A DNA stretch of 64,000 nt from JACPYM01 sp963699175 (GTDB lineage: Bacteria > Acidobacteriota > Blastocatellia > RBC074): assembly GCA_963699175.1 (NCBI GenBank), contig OY969418.1, positions 6,076,001 to 6,140,000 of the forward strand. The letters run 5' to 3'. The translations under genes were made by a program, and so were the position numbers. This document shows positions 36,756 through 46,314 of this stretch, one piece after another. Numbering within the stretch: position 1 is the stretch's first letter; every line of letters starts with the position of its first letter. The notes beneath the pieces are model-generated. The model was not told where the DNA came from. It was given only the letters and a program-made list of their open reading frames with translations, and made no database searches.

Positions 36756-37778
36756 ATGCAGAAGTTTTTTCGTAAGCCGGGCGTTTGGCTAATGCTGCTG
36801 AGTGTGGCGTTGTGCGGCTTGGCCGTGAGTGCGACAACAGTTGAAGCGAAGAAAGCTGTCGTGACTACGTCAGCGACTACAACTGCGGACAATGATGAGT
36901 TGCTGGCTTTGCTGCCAGAATCGGATTTAGTCGCAGTCATTGATGTTCCGCGCGTCTTTACCGATCTATTGCCGAAGCTGAAAAGCATCTCGATTTTGGG
37001 CATCGGCAAGACCGTCAGCGAGCTTGAAACCTTCGCCAAGCTGGCTGGAATCGAGCCGAAGCAGGTTCAAGCCGCCGCGCTGGGTGTCAAAATGACCGAG
37101 ACGCTTTCACGCGGCAGTGGCGTCTTGTTGTTGCAAGGCGTAGATATGGATGCCAAGAAAATCGGCGAGGCCGCCAAGACCAGCGGCGGCGAACTCAAGA
37201 CGGTTGAGCAAGACGGCAAATCGTATTTCACCCTGAACGTAAAGAATCCCGGCGCGCCAGTTGATGCAAAGCCCGATACGATTTATTTCGCGCTGCTCGA
37301 CAACAAGCGCGTGGCGATTGGCGATCAAGCGGGCCTCAAAAGCTTGCTGGCTGGCGGCGCGAAGAAGACCGATCCAGCTACACTGAGCAAAGCATTGAAG
37401 GAGACGAAAGCCACAAGCCTAGTGCGCTTCGTGGGCAATTTGCCTGCCGGTCTGCGCGAGATGTTGGCCAGCCAGGGCGAGTTGTTTACGCAAGTGGCGG
37501 CGGTCAAGCTCATCTTCGGCTCGTTCGATCTCAACGCGGACAACTCCGCGACGCTCGACGGGCGCATGCGCACTGCTTCCAGCAATGAGGCCGCGCAATT
37601 GAAAGAGAGCTTGAACGGCTTGGTCTCGCTCGGCCAAGCCTTCCTCGGCGGTAGTGATGACCCGACGATGAAGCTCTACGGTCAGTTACTCAATCAGGTG
37701 AAGATTGGTGTCCAGGCCAGCGACGTTTCTTGGTTGTTGGTGCTGCCGAAAGAGATGATAGATAAACTAGGAAAGTGA
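36756..37778 (+). CDS. exported protein of unknown function
   Basis: I do not recognise the family with certainty. It has 340 residues, starts with a clear signal peptide (MQKFFRKPGVWLMLLSVALCGLAV ... ATTVEA) and contains alternating alpha/beta stretches such as LALLPESDLVAVIDVPRVFTDLLPKL and TIYFALLDNKRVAIGDQAGLKSLL. This resembles DUF3352-like exported proteins seen in Acidobacteriota and Cyanobacteria, which would be a weak match. No catalytic motif is evident. A strong bidirectional terminator follows. Confidence 0.7.
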   Translation: MQKFFRKPGVWLMLLSVALCGLAVSATTVEAKKAVVTTSATTTADNDELLALLPESDLVAVIDVPRVFTDLLPKLKSISILGIGKTVSELETFAKLAGIEPKQVQAAALGVKMTETLSRGSGVLLLQGVDMDAKKIGEAAKTSGGELKTVEQDGKSYFTLNVKNPGAPVDAKPDTIYFALLDNKRVAIGDQAGLKSLLAGGAKKTDPATLSKALKETKATSLVRFVGNLPAGLREMLASQGELFTQVAAVKLIFGSFDLNADNSATLDGRMRTASSNEAAQLKESLNGLVSLGQAFLGGSDDPTMKLYGQLLNQVKIGVQASDVSWLLVLPKEMIDKLGK

Positions 37779-37802
37779 TTGAGAATTGAGGATTGAAAAT
37801 AG

Positions 37803-37845
37803 AAATGGCCGGAAGGTTCAATAAACCTTCCGGCCATTTGTTTAG
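37803..37845. terminator. bidirectional intrinsic terminator
   Basis: A perfect 16-bp stem pairs 37803-37818 with 37824-37839 around a 5-nt loop, with T-rich sequence on the right and A-rich sequence on the left. It lies between the convergent exported-protein gene (+) and the PpiD-like gene (-). Confidence 0.85.
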
Positions 37846-37871
37846 AAAGCAGCCAGCGCACCGATCTTCAG

Positions 37872-39866
37872 CTACTGTTGCGCACTGAGATATTGGTCAA
37901 TGCGCTCCTGGTAGATTTTGATCTTGTTTGCTTCTTCGTAGCGTTTGCGCACGGCTTTGATGTAGGCGTCGTAAGCCTGGCCCTGCCGCTCGGAGAGCAA
38001 GCGTTGGCGAATGTCTTCGCGCGAGGCAGGCAGTTTCGACAAATCGGCTTCGGTGCGTTTGGTAGCCGCGAAAATCATGTAGCCTGCCGCGCCGTATTTA
38101 ATCGGCGCTTTGACTACTTCACCCTCTTGCAGCTTGGACAGGACGTTGCGCGCCTGCTGGCTGGTTTGCAAACCACCCGCCGATTGGCCGGGGAAGGTGA
38201 CGTTGCCAAAATTGGTGTCGGTCTTGACTTCCAGCCCAGCAGCCTTGGCCAGTGTTTGGAATTCTGCTGCCGACTTGGCCTTCGAAATGATCTCCTGTGC
38301 TTTGTTGAGCGCGATGTTCGGCTCACGCTCCTGACGCAGCTTGATCTCGACCTGGTTGTGCGCCTGCTCGAAGCTCAGTTGCGCGCTCTTGTCGAGAACG
38401 TCCACGACCTGCGGAACGGCCAGGCCGCCGGAGATGCCGACCTTGTCGCCAATCTCGCCTTTCTTGAGCGGAGCGACTGCCTCTTCAAACTGCGGGCTGC
38501 TGCCGATTTCCGGCAGCGTGTCGCTGTTCTTGAAATATGGAGTGGATTTGATGAGCTTGTCGCCAGTGGTCTTCATCTCTTTGGCGATCTCGTCGGCCGC
38601 TTTGCGCAGATCTTTGTACTCGGTCGCTTTGGCGTAAGCCTTGTCGGCCAGGTCCGAAGCAACTTTGTAAGCCTTGCGGTTGGCGACGCCGGCGCGGAGT
38701 ACGGGCTTCATCTGCTCGAAGGCGACTTCGCGCTGCTCGGTGACTTTCATCAAATACCAGCTCTTGCCTTCGCGGAACGGGCCGTCAATGTCGCCGACCT
38801 TGAGGTTTAGAGCGCGCTGTTGCCATTGGTTGGGTTTATTCGCGTCTTTGCGAATCCAGCCGATGTCACCGCCCTTGGAAGCTGAAGCGGTGTCTTGCGA
38901 TTCGGCCTTGGCGACCGTGGCGAAATCTTCCGGCTTGCTTTGCGGCCCGCTACCTTTGACGCGCTTGGCGATCTCGTTGATTTTGGCATTGACGGTGTCT
39001 TCGTCAGCAGTCGCCAATACGTCGCGGCGGATGATACTGGCGTGATATTCGTACTGCTTGTTGCCGTTGTACTCCTCGCGCAGATCAGCGTCGGTGATTG
39101 TCATCTGCTTGGCGACCGCGTCAGTCGAGACGAAGATGTAATCCACCTTGCGCGTTGGCTCGTCGGCCTTGAAGTCGTTCTTGTGCGCCTCGTAGTAGGA
39201 CTTCAACTCGTCCTCCGTCGGCTTGAAGGTATCTTTGACCTTGTCGCGGTCAACGATGGCGTAGGCGACTTCGACCTTGGTGTTGTCCTTCTTATAGCTT
39301 TCCTCGATCTCTTTGTCTGAGACCTGCTCAGCCGAGGTGAGGTAGCTGCGCATCTTGGTGGCGGTTATGCCATCGCGCAGCGATTGCTCGTATTCGCTGG
39401 CGTTGCTGCCATTCAGCGCCAAGCGGCGAAAGTATTCTTCCTTGCCGACGAACTGACCGGTCTCAGGATTGAGGTTGGCGCGGATAACCTCATCGTTCAC
39501 CTCTCGGTCAGTGCCGGTGAGATGGAGGTTGTCAGCCAGGTCAATCGCCAGCCGGCTGGCGATTAGACTGTCAAGCGCCTCTTTGTCTAAGCCGAGCGCC
39601 TTAAGTGTAGAGATCGGAAGTTGGGTACGCTGGCCAAAACGTTGAGCGAGCATCGCCATCATATTGCGCAGCTCTCTCAGCTTGACCTCTTGCGAGCCGA
39701 CCTTGGCAATGACCACGTCGCCCTCTTTGGTAGTAGCGCCTGAGTTGCCGGGCATCAGGTTCGTGTTTGGGATATAGAAGAGCGCCAAACTGACCAGCAA
39801 CAAGAGCGAGAAGAGCAAAAGAATGACGTTACGTGAACGCTGGAACTTAGCAAAAAAACGAAGCAT
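37872..39866 (-). CDS. SurA/PpiD-like membrane-anchored parvulin peptidyl-prolyl isomerase
   Basis: A 664-residue inner-membrane foldase facing the periplasm. The N-terminus MLRFFAKFQRSRNVILLLFSLLLLVSLALFYI is a single membrane anchor as in PpiD. The SurA_N-like chaperone region follows (EVKLRELRNMMAMLAQRFG, LIASRLAIDLADNL). A parvulin (PPIC) domain holds YEYHASII, DTASASKGGDIGWIRKD and VGDIDGPFREGKSWYLMKVTE; a second partly conserved rotamase-like region lies further on. PpiD normally has about 620 residues. GGAG lies 10 nt before the ATG at 39866. The upstream frame extends but shows no signal or conserved part. Confidence 0.9.
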   Translation of the reverse strand: MLRFFAKFQRSRNVILLLFSLLLLVSLALFYIPNTNLMPGNSGATTKEGDVVIAKVGSQEVKLRELRNMMAMLAQRFGQRTQLPISTLKALGLDKEALDSLIASRLAIDLADNLHLTGTDREVNDEVIRANLNPETGQFVGKEEYFRRLALNGSNASEYEQSLRDGITATKMRSYLTSAEQVSDKEIEESYKKDNTKVEVAYAIVDRDKVKDTFKPTEDELKSYYEAHKNDFKADEPTRKVDYIFVSTDAVAKQMTITDADLREEYNGNKQYEYHASIIRRDVLATADEDTVNAKINEIAKRVKGSGPQSKPEDFATVAKAESQDTASASKGGDIGWIRKDANKPNQWQQRALNLKVGDIDGPFREGKSWYLMKVTEQREVAFEQMKPVLRAGVANRKAYKVASDLADKAYAKATEYKDLRKAADEIAKEMKTTGDKLIKSTPYFKNSDTLPEIGSSPQFEEAVAPLKKGEIGDKVGISGGLAVPQVVDVLDKSAQLSFEQAHNQVEIKLRQEREPNIALNKAQEIISKAKSAAEFQTLAKAAGLEVKTDTNFGNVTFPGQSAGGLQTSQQARNVLSKLQEGEVVKAPIKYGAAGYMIFAATKRTEADLSKLPASREDIRQRLLSERQGQAYDAYIKAVRKRYEEANKIKIYQERIDQYLSAQQ

Positions 39867-40081
39867 GGTGACAAAACTCCAAACTTTGGATTGGGTGCGG
39901 CCACTACAATCAACGAGGCGCGAACGTGGCCTAGTAAGAAAGCGGGCATGATAGCGGTTCAATCGAATCTCTTCAAGCGGCGCGGCCACGCGAAAAAAGA
40001 AAAGCGCGCGGGCCAGGAGCGAACAGCTTATAAGCAACTGCTCTTGACCTCATCTACGGGCAAGACTAGATTGCCGAAGCA

Positions 40082-41479
40082 ATGAACATGGATTGGCAAA
40101 CCGACTTACTGGCCGCAGGTGAAATCGGCTATGTCTTGAAGAGCTATCCGCGCCTGTCCGAAACTTTTATTGCGAACGAGATTTATCTGCTGGAAAAACT
40201 GGGATTGAAGCTAAGGCTCTTTTCCATCTTGGAATTGACCGATCCTCAGCGCCACGCTGTAGTGGGTGCGACCCGCGCGCCCGTCCACTATTTGCCGCAA
40301 CTCACCCCGCTTAGTGAAGCGCCCTTGCGCACTTGGCTACGGTTGAATGCGCCGAAATTTTTCAGCAGCCATTGGGCGTTATTCAAAACGCGCCCGCTGA
40401 GTTACGTGCGAACTTTGCTCGCGGGGCTTCAACTCGCTTTCAAACATCGCCCAAGCTCCCCAAGCTCCCCAAACTCATGGATGCGGCCAGCGACTGGTTT
40501 TATCAAAGAGTTTTTACAGGCTGGGTACATTGCGCAGCAGGTTTTGGCAATCGGCACAATTCGTCATCTGCACGCGCACTTCTGCCACTCGGCAACGACG
40601 GTGGCGATGTTTGCCAGCCGACTTTGCGGCTTGCCTTTCAGCTTCACGGCCCACGCCAAAGATATTTACGTGCAAGCATTGAATCCTGGCGACCTGCTGC
40701 AAACCAAGCTGCGCCACGCGAAATTTGTGGTGACTTGCACCAAAGCGAATCAGACATACTTGGCGGCCTTGGGTGTGAAAGACACGCCGATTTACACCAT
40801 CTATCACGGCCTGGATACGCAACAATTCGTCCCGCGCGCTACAGCGACTGAAGAACCTGCTGTGCCTTTGCTGCTCACAGTGGGCCGCGTAGTCGAGAAG
40901 AAAGGTTTTCCGTTTCTACTTGAAGCCTGCCGTCTGCTGAAGGACAAAGGTTATCGGTTTCAATGTCAACTCATCAGCGGCGCAGGGGCACGCGAGCAGC
41001 AGATTGTTTCGTTGATTGATGAATTGGGACTGGCGGACACGGTGATGCTGCAGCCCGCCGTCACACAGGAAGCATTGCAGCGGATTTATCAACAAGCCAC
41101 GCTCTTCGTCCTGCCCTGTCAGATTGCCGAGAATAATGATCGCGACGGCATTCCCAACGTGCTGGTCGAGGCGATGGCGGTGGGTTTGCCCGTGATTTCC
41201 ACCAATATCTCAGGCATTCCCGAATTGATCGAGCACGGCGTGAGCGGCTTGCTCGTGCCGCAAAAAGACGCGCGCGCCTTGGCCGCAGCTATCTCCGAGT
41301 TGTTGGCCGCGCCTGAATTGCGACAGAAGCTGGGCCACGCTGCGCGCGAAAAGGTCTGCCGGTTGTTCAATGCGGAAGCGAATATTCTGGCGTTACATCA
41401 ATTATTTCTCGCCTGCTTGGGCGGCGACGAAAAGGTTAGCGAGCCGTGTGCAGTCGAGCGGTCAACAGCGCAGGTATGA
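40082..41479 (+). CDS. glycosyltransferase family 4 (WcaL-like)
   Basis: A 465-residue GT-B retaining glycosyltransferase. The N-terminus GYVLKSYPRLSETFIANEIYLLE is typical of colanic-acid-type WcaL/AmsK enzymes. HLHAHFCHSATTVAMFASRL is the central acceptor part. The donor site shows VGRVVEKKGFPFLLEACRLL and the ExxxxxxxE motif in DGIPNVLVEAMAVGLPVIST. It should add a sugar to a lipid-linked oligosaccharide in the cytoplasm. It is the first of four genes with overlapping or adjoining ends (40082-45186). The next start overlaps its stop by 4 nt. Confidence 0.93.
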   Translation: MNMDWQTDLLAAGEIGYVLKSYPRLSETFIANEIYLLEKLGLKLRLFSILELTDPQRHAVVGATRAPVHYLPQLTPLSEAPLRTWLRLNAPKFFSSHWALFKTRPLSYVRTLLAGLQLAFKHRPSSPSSPNSWMRPATGFIKEFLQAGYIAQQVLAIGTIRHLHAHFCHSATTVAMFASRLCGLPFSFTAHAKDIYVQALNPGDLLQTKLRHAKFVVTCTKANQTYLAALGVKDTPIYTIYHGLDTQQFVPRATATEEPAVPLLLTVGRVVEKKGFPFLLEACRLLKDKGYRFQCQLISGAGAREQQIVSLIDELGLADTVMLQPAVTQEALQRIYQQATLFVLPCQIAENNDRDGIPNVLVEAMAVGLPVISTNISGIPELIEHGVSGLLVPQKDARALAAAISELLAAPELRQKLGHAAREKVCRLFNAEANILALHQLFLACLGGDEKVSEPCAVERSTAQV

Positions 41480-42630
41480 AAAAGCGGGTGCTGTTTTATT
41501 GCCAGTCTTTGCTGGGCATCGGCCATTTCATCAGGGGCCGCGAGTTGCTCTGCGCGCTGCGGGACTTCGAGGTCTGTTTCCTGTACGGCGGCGAAGTCGT
41601 GCCTGGTTTCGAACTGCCCACGTGGGTAGAGGTCGTCTATCTGCCCGCGCTCAGATCGGACACAGCTTTTGAAAAGTTGTACGTGGTTGACAGTCAGGAA
41701 AGTCTGCCGCAGGTAAAAGCGCGCCGCAAAGAACTGCTGCTGGCTACCTTTGATCGTTTTGCACCTGACATTTTACTGATCGAGCTATTTCCTTTCGGCA
41801 GGAAGAAATTCAATTTTGAACTGCTGCCTTTATTGGCTCACGCGCGCGCCACACGCCCAGAGATAAAGATCGTTTGCAGTCTGCGCGACATTCTGGTGCG
41901 CCGGCCCCATCAGATGCGTTACGAGGCGCAAGTCTGCGCGTTGATGAATCAATACTTCGACCTGCTGTTGATTCATGCCGATCCGCATTTGCAACGGTTG
42001 GAAGAGACTTTTGGAAGCGTGGCTGACCTCGACTGCACAATCCGGTACACGGGCTATGTGGCGCAGTTATCGCAGCACAAACCTGCCGCGCGGGCCGGAA
42101 CTGATCCACTCATCCTAGTGAGCATCGGCGGCGGGCGAGTGGGGCATGAACTGATTGGGTGTGCGCTCGCGGCTGAAGCGCAGCTTCCCATGCCGCACCG
42201 GTTGCACATCCTCACTGGCCCCCACATTCCAGCCGCGCAGTTTCAAAGCCTACAACAACAGTCCGCAGACCGTCCCCACGTGTCTCTACAACGCCACACG
42301 ACAGAGTTTGTGACTTGGCTCCGGCAAAGCGAGCTTTCAATCAGCATGGCGGGTTACAACACTTGCATGGATATTGTGTCGGCGGGTGTGCGGGCGCTGG
42401 TCTATCCCTTCAACGAACACGAGAATGACGAACAAACGCTGCGCGCGCGCAAACTGGAACAGTTGGGCTATGTCAGCGTGCTCGACCCCGCGCTACTTGC
42501 ACCCGATTACCTGGCGGCGGAGATCGTCCGCTGTCTCAATGCGCCGCCGCCTGCTCCGGCAGTTGCGCTCGATCTGCGCGGGGCACAGCGAACGGCAGAG
42601 TTGCTGGCGGAGGAAGCAAGCAAGCGATGA
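41476..42630 (+). CDS. MurG/GT28-like glycosyltransferase
   Basis: A 384-residue GT-B-fold protein. The N-terminus RVLFYCQSLLGIGHFIRGRELLCAL and the C-terminal QSELSISMAGYNTCMDIVSAGVRALVYPF with the following NEHENDEQTLRARKLEQLG match the family-28 type C-terminal donor site (GGxNT-like, here AGYNT). It could transfer GlcNAc-like or other hexose units. The start at 41476 overlaps the previous stop as ATGA, and its stop overlaps the next start in the same way, so translation is coupled. Confidence 0.85.
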   Translation: MKKRVLFYCQSLLGIGHFIRGRELLCALRDFEVCFLYGGEVVPGFELPTWVEVVYLPALRSDTAFEKLYVVDSQESLPQVKARRKELLLATFDRFAPDILLIELFPFGRKKFNFELLPLLAHARATRPEIKIVCSLRDILVRRPHQMRYEAQVCALMNQYFDLLLIHADPHLQRLEETFGSVADLDCTIRYTGYVAQLSQHKPAARAGTDPLILVSIGGGRVGHELIGCALAAEAQLPMPHRLHILTGPHIPAAQFQSLQQQSADRPHVSLQRHTTEFVTWLRQSELSISMAGYNTCMDIVSAGVRALVYPFNEHENDEQTLRARKLEQLGYVSVLDPALLAPDYLAAEIVRCLNAPPPAPAVALDLRGAQRTAELLAEEASKR

Positions 42631-43382
42631 ATTCTTCCTTTGCGCAAATCGAAGCCGCGCTGGCACGGCGTCAGCAACAGGCCGCGCCGCTCCACTTTTT
42701 CTTTCGTGATGACGATGTGGGTGAAGATGAAGCGACGTTGCGGTGGTTGTTACAGCTTTTCCTGCGCAGGGAAACTCCAATCAATCTCGCTGTAATTCCC
42801 GGGCGATTGACGGCAGCGTGCAGCCAGCTTCTATTACAATCCGTTCGCACTGCGCCGCAGTTGCTCGAATTGAATCAACACGGCTGGCTGCATCTCAACC
42901 ACGAACGCGAGGGTCGTAAGTGTGAGTTTGGCCCCAGCCGGGCATTCGCTGAACAGTTGGCGGATATTATTCAAGGGCAAGCGCAGATGAATGAAACGTT
43001 TGGGCCGCATTGGTTCCCGGTCTTCGTCCCACCCTGGAATCGCTGTACTGAAGCGACCTGTCAGGCGCTCGACCAATTGGGCTTTCGTGTCTTGTCGCGA
43101 AATCGCGCAGATGCTTTGTGCGCAGGCTCTCGTTTGCGCGAGTTGCCGGTCACGCTTGATCTGTATCGTTGGCGAGGCGGCGCGCAGTTGCGACCGGCGG
43201 CAGAGCTGGCGAGTGAATTGATTCGACAGATCGAACAGGGCAAGCCAATCGGCGTGATGCTGCACCATCAGGTGATGGACGAAGAAGCCTTTGCCTGGGT
43301 CGAGGCGCTCTTGCAAGTGTGCCAGCGCTACTCCATCGTTCAGTGCCACACTTTCGAGCGATTGCTGGGATTGGCGATCTGA
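42627..43382 (+). CDS. polysaccharide deacetylase-like (NodB-fold) protein
   Basis: A 251-residue protein. FFFRDDDVGEDEATLRWLLQLF carries the DD metal motif near the N-terminus, HLNHEREG gives the HxxxH-like motif, and VFVPPWNRCTEATCQALDQLGFRVLS matches the PPW/R motif region of the CE4 fold. GVMLHHQVMDEEAF supplies the final His. The family removes N- or O-acetyl groups from glycans; the substrate here is probably the lipid-linked glycan made by the two upstream enzymes (inference). It overlaps the GT28-like gene by 4 nt. Confidence 0.82.
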   Translation: MNSSFAQIEAALARRQQQAAPLHFFFRDDDVGEDEATLRWLLQLFLRRETPINLAVIPGRLTAACSQLLLQSVRTAPQLLELNQHGWLHLNHEREGRKCEFGPSRAFAEQLADIIQGQAQMNETFGPHWFPVFVPPWNRCTEATCQALDQLGFRVLSRNRADALCAGSRLRELPVTLDLYRWRGGAQLRPAAELASELIRQIEQGKPIGVMLHHQVMDEEAFAWVEALLQVCQRYSIVQCHTFERLLGLAI

Positions 43383-43386
43383 CGTG

Positions 43387-45186
43387 ATGAAGAGAGAAAA
43401 ACGAGCCGATTTTCGCGAGCTAGTACGCCACTGCCTGGGGCAGATGCGCGGGAAAATCCTCTTCGCCCTCCTCTGCATGTGCGGCTTCACGTTGGCGGAA
43501 CTGCTCGCGCCCTGGCCGCTGAAGATCATCTTCGACTACATCCTGCTGCAAAAGCCGTTACCGCCCTCACTGCACTGGCTCACCGGTTTGTTGCAAGGCG
43601 AGCCAACTACTGCCGTGTTGGTTATCTCGCTAGGCATTTTGCTCATCGCAGGGATGAGTGGTTTGTTCTCCTATTGGCAACAGTTCCTGACTTCGCACAT
43701 CGGCTATCAACTGGTCTACACGTTGCGGCGCGAGTTGGTGGCGCACCTGCAACAGCTTTCGCTGGCCTATCACAACCGCGCGCGCACGGGCGAGTTGTTA
43801 GGCAAGGTGACGGGCGAGACCGAGGCTTTCAAGGACGTATTCATCGAATCGGTGCTGCTCTCGTTCTCGCACGTGCTGATGGTCATCGCGATGTTCATTG
43901 TGATGTTCATCCTCAACTGGCGCTTGGGTCTGGTGGTGCTGGCGACTTTCCCGCCGCTCTTTCTGGCGCTGGCGCGCATCTATCGCCAACTCAAAATCTC
44001 TGCGCGCCGACAGCGCGAGCGGGAAGGGCTGATCGCCGCGCGCCTGACTGAAGTGCTGAGTTCGATGCGCTTGGTCAAGGCTTACGGACGGGAACGCTAT
44101 GAACAGGAGCGGTACGAGCAAGAGAGCCAACTGACGCTGGCCGAAGGTCTCAAGACCGAGCGCTTGGCCGCCGCTGCGACACGCTCAGTCGAATTCATCA
44201 AGGCCGTGGGCCTTTGGGCGACCGTGCTGGTCGGCGCGCTGCAAGTAATGCAGGGGCGCTTGACGCCTGGCGCGGTGCTGATCTTCATCGCCTACTTAAA
44301 CGATATGTACAGGCCGTTGCGCAGCCTGGCCAAAACTTCGACGCGGTTTTCGCGGGCCGTGGTAAGTATGCAGCGCATTGGGGAGATTCTGAACACGGAG
44401 CCGGAGAGTTGGCAGGAAGGCGCTGACCTAGTAGCCACGCAGTTGCAGGGCGAGATCGTCTTTTCGCACGTCTGGTTCGATTACGGCGCGGGCAAGGAAG
44501 TTTTGGAAGACCTCTCCTTCCGCATCGCGCCGGGGCAGCGAGTCGCACTGGTTGGTTCTTCCGGCTCCGGCAAATCAACGATTGCCAACTTGATTCTGCG
44601 TTTCTACCAAGCGCAGCGTGGCTTGATCACGATTGACGGAGTGAACATCAGCGATTATCAACGCGAATTCCTGCGCCGCGAGATCGGCGTGGTGCTGCAG
44701 GAGTCGCTGCTCTTTGGCGCTTCGATCCGCGAGAACATCGCTTACGGCAAGCCCGACGCCACCGACGCTGAGATCGAAGAAGCCGCGCGCCAAGCCTACG
44801 CGCACGATTTCATCATCGCGCTATCTGATGGTTACAACACGCTAGTCGGCGAGCGCGGCAGCACACTTTCCGGCGGGCAGCGCCAGCGCATTTGTCTGGC
44901 CCGCGCGATCATCAACCAGCCTTCTATCCTAATCCTGGACGAACCGACCTCGGCGATTGACACGGAATCGGCGGCGCTCATTCACGAGGCTGTAGACCGG
45001 CTACGCGCGGGCAAGACCACGCTCGTCATCGCACATCATTTTTCTGAGATCGAAAGCTTTGATCAGATCCTGGTCTTACGCCGCGGCCGTCTGGTTGAGT
45101 CAGGCACACACGCGCAACTGCTTGCCCTGCGCGGGGATTATTACAAGATGTTTCTGCGGCGCGGTGCGAAAGAAGCGCACGGCTAA
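43387..45186 (+). CDS. ABC exporter, fused permease/ATPase (MsbA-like)
   Basis: A 599-residue half-transporter. Six membrane helices fill about 1-320 (KILFALLCMCGFTLAELLAPWPLKIIFDYILLQ at the start). The nucleotide-binding part has Walker A GSSGSGKST, Q-loop VVLQESLLFG, signature LSGGQRQR, Walker B LILDEPTS and H-loop IAHH; all are intact. It resembles lipid A or glycolipid flippases such as MsbA, and its place at the end of the glycan operon suggests that it exports the product. The start ATG 43387 lies 5 nt after the deacetylase stop. A frame open from 43291 overlaps that gene and is not supported. Confidence 0.94.
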   Translation: MKREKRADFRELVRHCLGQMRGKILFALLCMCGFTLAELLAPWPLKIIFDYILLQKPLPPSLHWLTGLLQGEPTTAVLVISLGILLIAGMSGLFSYWQQFLTSHIGYQLVYTLRRELVAHLQQLSLAYHNRARTGELLGKVTGETEAFKDVFIESVLLSFSHVLMVIAMFIVMFILNWRLGLVVLATFPPLFLALARIYRQLKISARRQREREGLIAARLTEVLSSMRLVKAYGRERYEQERYEQESQLTLAEGLKTERLAAAATRSVEFIKAVGLWATVLVGALQVMQGRLTPGAVLIFIAYLNDMYRPLRSLAKTSTRFSRAVVSMQRIGEILNTEPESWQEGADLVATQLQGEIVFSHVWFDYGAGKEVLEDLSFRIAPGQRVALVGSSGSGKSTIANLILRFYQAQRGLITIDGVNISDYQREFLRREIGVVLQESLLFGASIRENIAYGKPDATDAEIEEAARQAYAHDFIIALSDGYNTLVGERGSTLSGGQRQRICLARAIINQPSILILDEPTSAIDTESAALIHEAVDRLRAGKTTLVIAHHFSEIESFDQILVLRRGRLVESGTHAQLLALRGDYYKMFLRRGAKEAHG

Positions 45187-45306
45187 CAGTCCCAGGTGAA
45201 ATGAAGCTATAGCGGAAAAGCAGGGAATCGCAGAGCGCCAAAACGCGCATTGCCGCAGACCCCAGTCAGCTTTATACTGCCCGCCACTACGCTTGAGCCT
45301 TTGGAT

Positions 45307-46128
45307 ATGTACAACCAGCTTAAAGAAAACAGTCTGCGTTTGATCTTCCGATCCGACCCGCCCGGATCGCTAAAACTTCCTGGACTGCCCGATACCTTTG
45401 TCAGCATTCACGTCGGCCCAGCCGTGCAAATTGACTGTCGCCGCGGTGGCCACAGTCATCGTGGCACGGCGGTGCAAGGCGACATAGACATCATTCCTGC
45501 CGGTACGCCCAGCGTTTGGGAGATAAGCGAGAAAGACGCGGCGCTGATCTTGGGTGTGACGCCTCAACTCTTGCAGACCGTGGCGGAGCAACTCGATTTC
45601 GAGCCACGCCGCGTCGAGATCAGAAACCGTTTCCAGATGCGCGATGCGCAGTTGGAAAACATCGCGTGGGCTTTGAAGGCAGAGATGGAAAACGGCTATC
45701 CGAGTGGGCGTTTATACCGCGATAGCTTGGCCGTGGCGGTGGCTGCCCGATTGCTAACTTGTCACAGCTCGGTCTCGCTTAAACTGCCAAAGCTGAATGG
45801 CTCGCTCGCCGGGCGCCGCTTGAAACAAGTGCTTTCCTTCATCGAAGACAATCTGAGCCGGAACATTTTACTCGGCGAGATCGCCGCGATTGCCGGACTG
45901 AGCGTCTCGCATTTCAAAGTGGTCTTTCGCGATGCGATGGGTATGCCAGTACATCAATATGTGATACAGCGACGCGTCGAACGCGCCAAAATTTTGCTCA
46001 GCGAAAGCAATCAGCCGATCAGCCAGATAGCGCTCGAAACCGGCTTTGCCCATCAAAGCCATCTCGCGCACCACATGCGCCGCGTGCTCGGCGCCTCACC
46101 CAAAGCCGTCCGAGAGATGCTTCGTTAA
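45307..46128 (+). CDS. AraC family transcriptional regulator
   Basis: A 273-residue regulator. The C-terminal double helix-turn-helix is clear: VLSFIEDNLSRNILLGEIAAIAGLSVSHFKVVFRDAMGMPVHQYVIQRRVERAKILL and LETGFAHQSHLAHHMRRVLGASPKAVREML. The N-terminal about 150 residues resemble a cupin-like ligand-binding part (GHSHRGTAVQGDIDIIPAGTPSVWEIS). The target genes are not known; the cytochrome P460 gene is next downstream. An alternative TTG start at 45250 is possible. No strong ribosome-binding site is seen. Confidence 0.9.
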   Translation: MYNQLKENSLRLIFRSDPPGSLKLPGLPDTFVSIHVGPAVQIDCRRGGHSHRGTAVQGDIDIIPAGTPSVWEISEKDAALILGVTPQLLQTVAEQLDFEPRRVEIRNRFQMRDAQLENIAWALKAEMENGYPSGRLYRDSLAVAVAARLLTCHSSVSLKLPKLNGSLAGRRLKQVLSFIEDNLSRNILLGEIAAIAGLSVSHFKVVFRDAMGMPVHQYVIQRRVERAKILLSESNQPISQIALETGFAHQSHLAHHMRRVLGASPKAVREMLR

Positions 46129-46314
46129 AGTGCGACGCTGGGGCATCCTGACTTTTTCCATCTAAACCTGCTCTTTCCCGGCTATCTTTGCGCGACGGCT
46201 GCGCTCGGCCAACTCTATAATTTTTTCCTCTTGCAGAATGGAGAGGCAATTCAAGCGCGGGCTAAACGGCTTCGCCATCCGAGACTAACCAACCCTTGAA
46301 GGAGAATGAACGCA

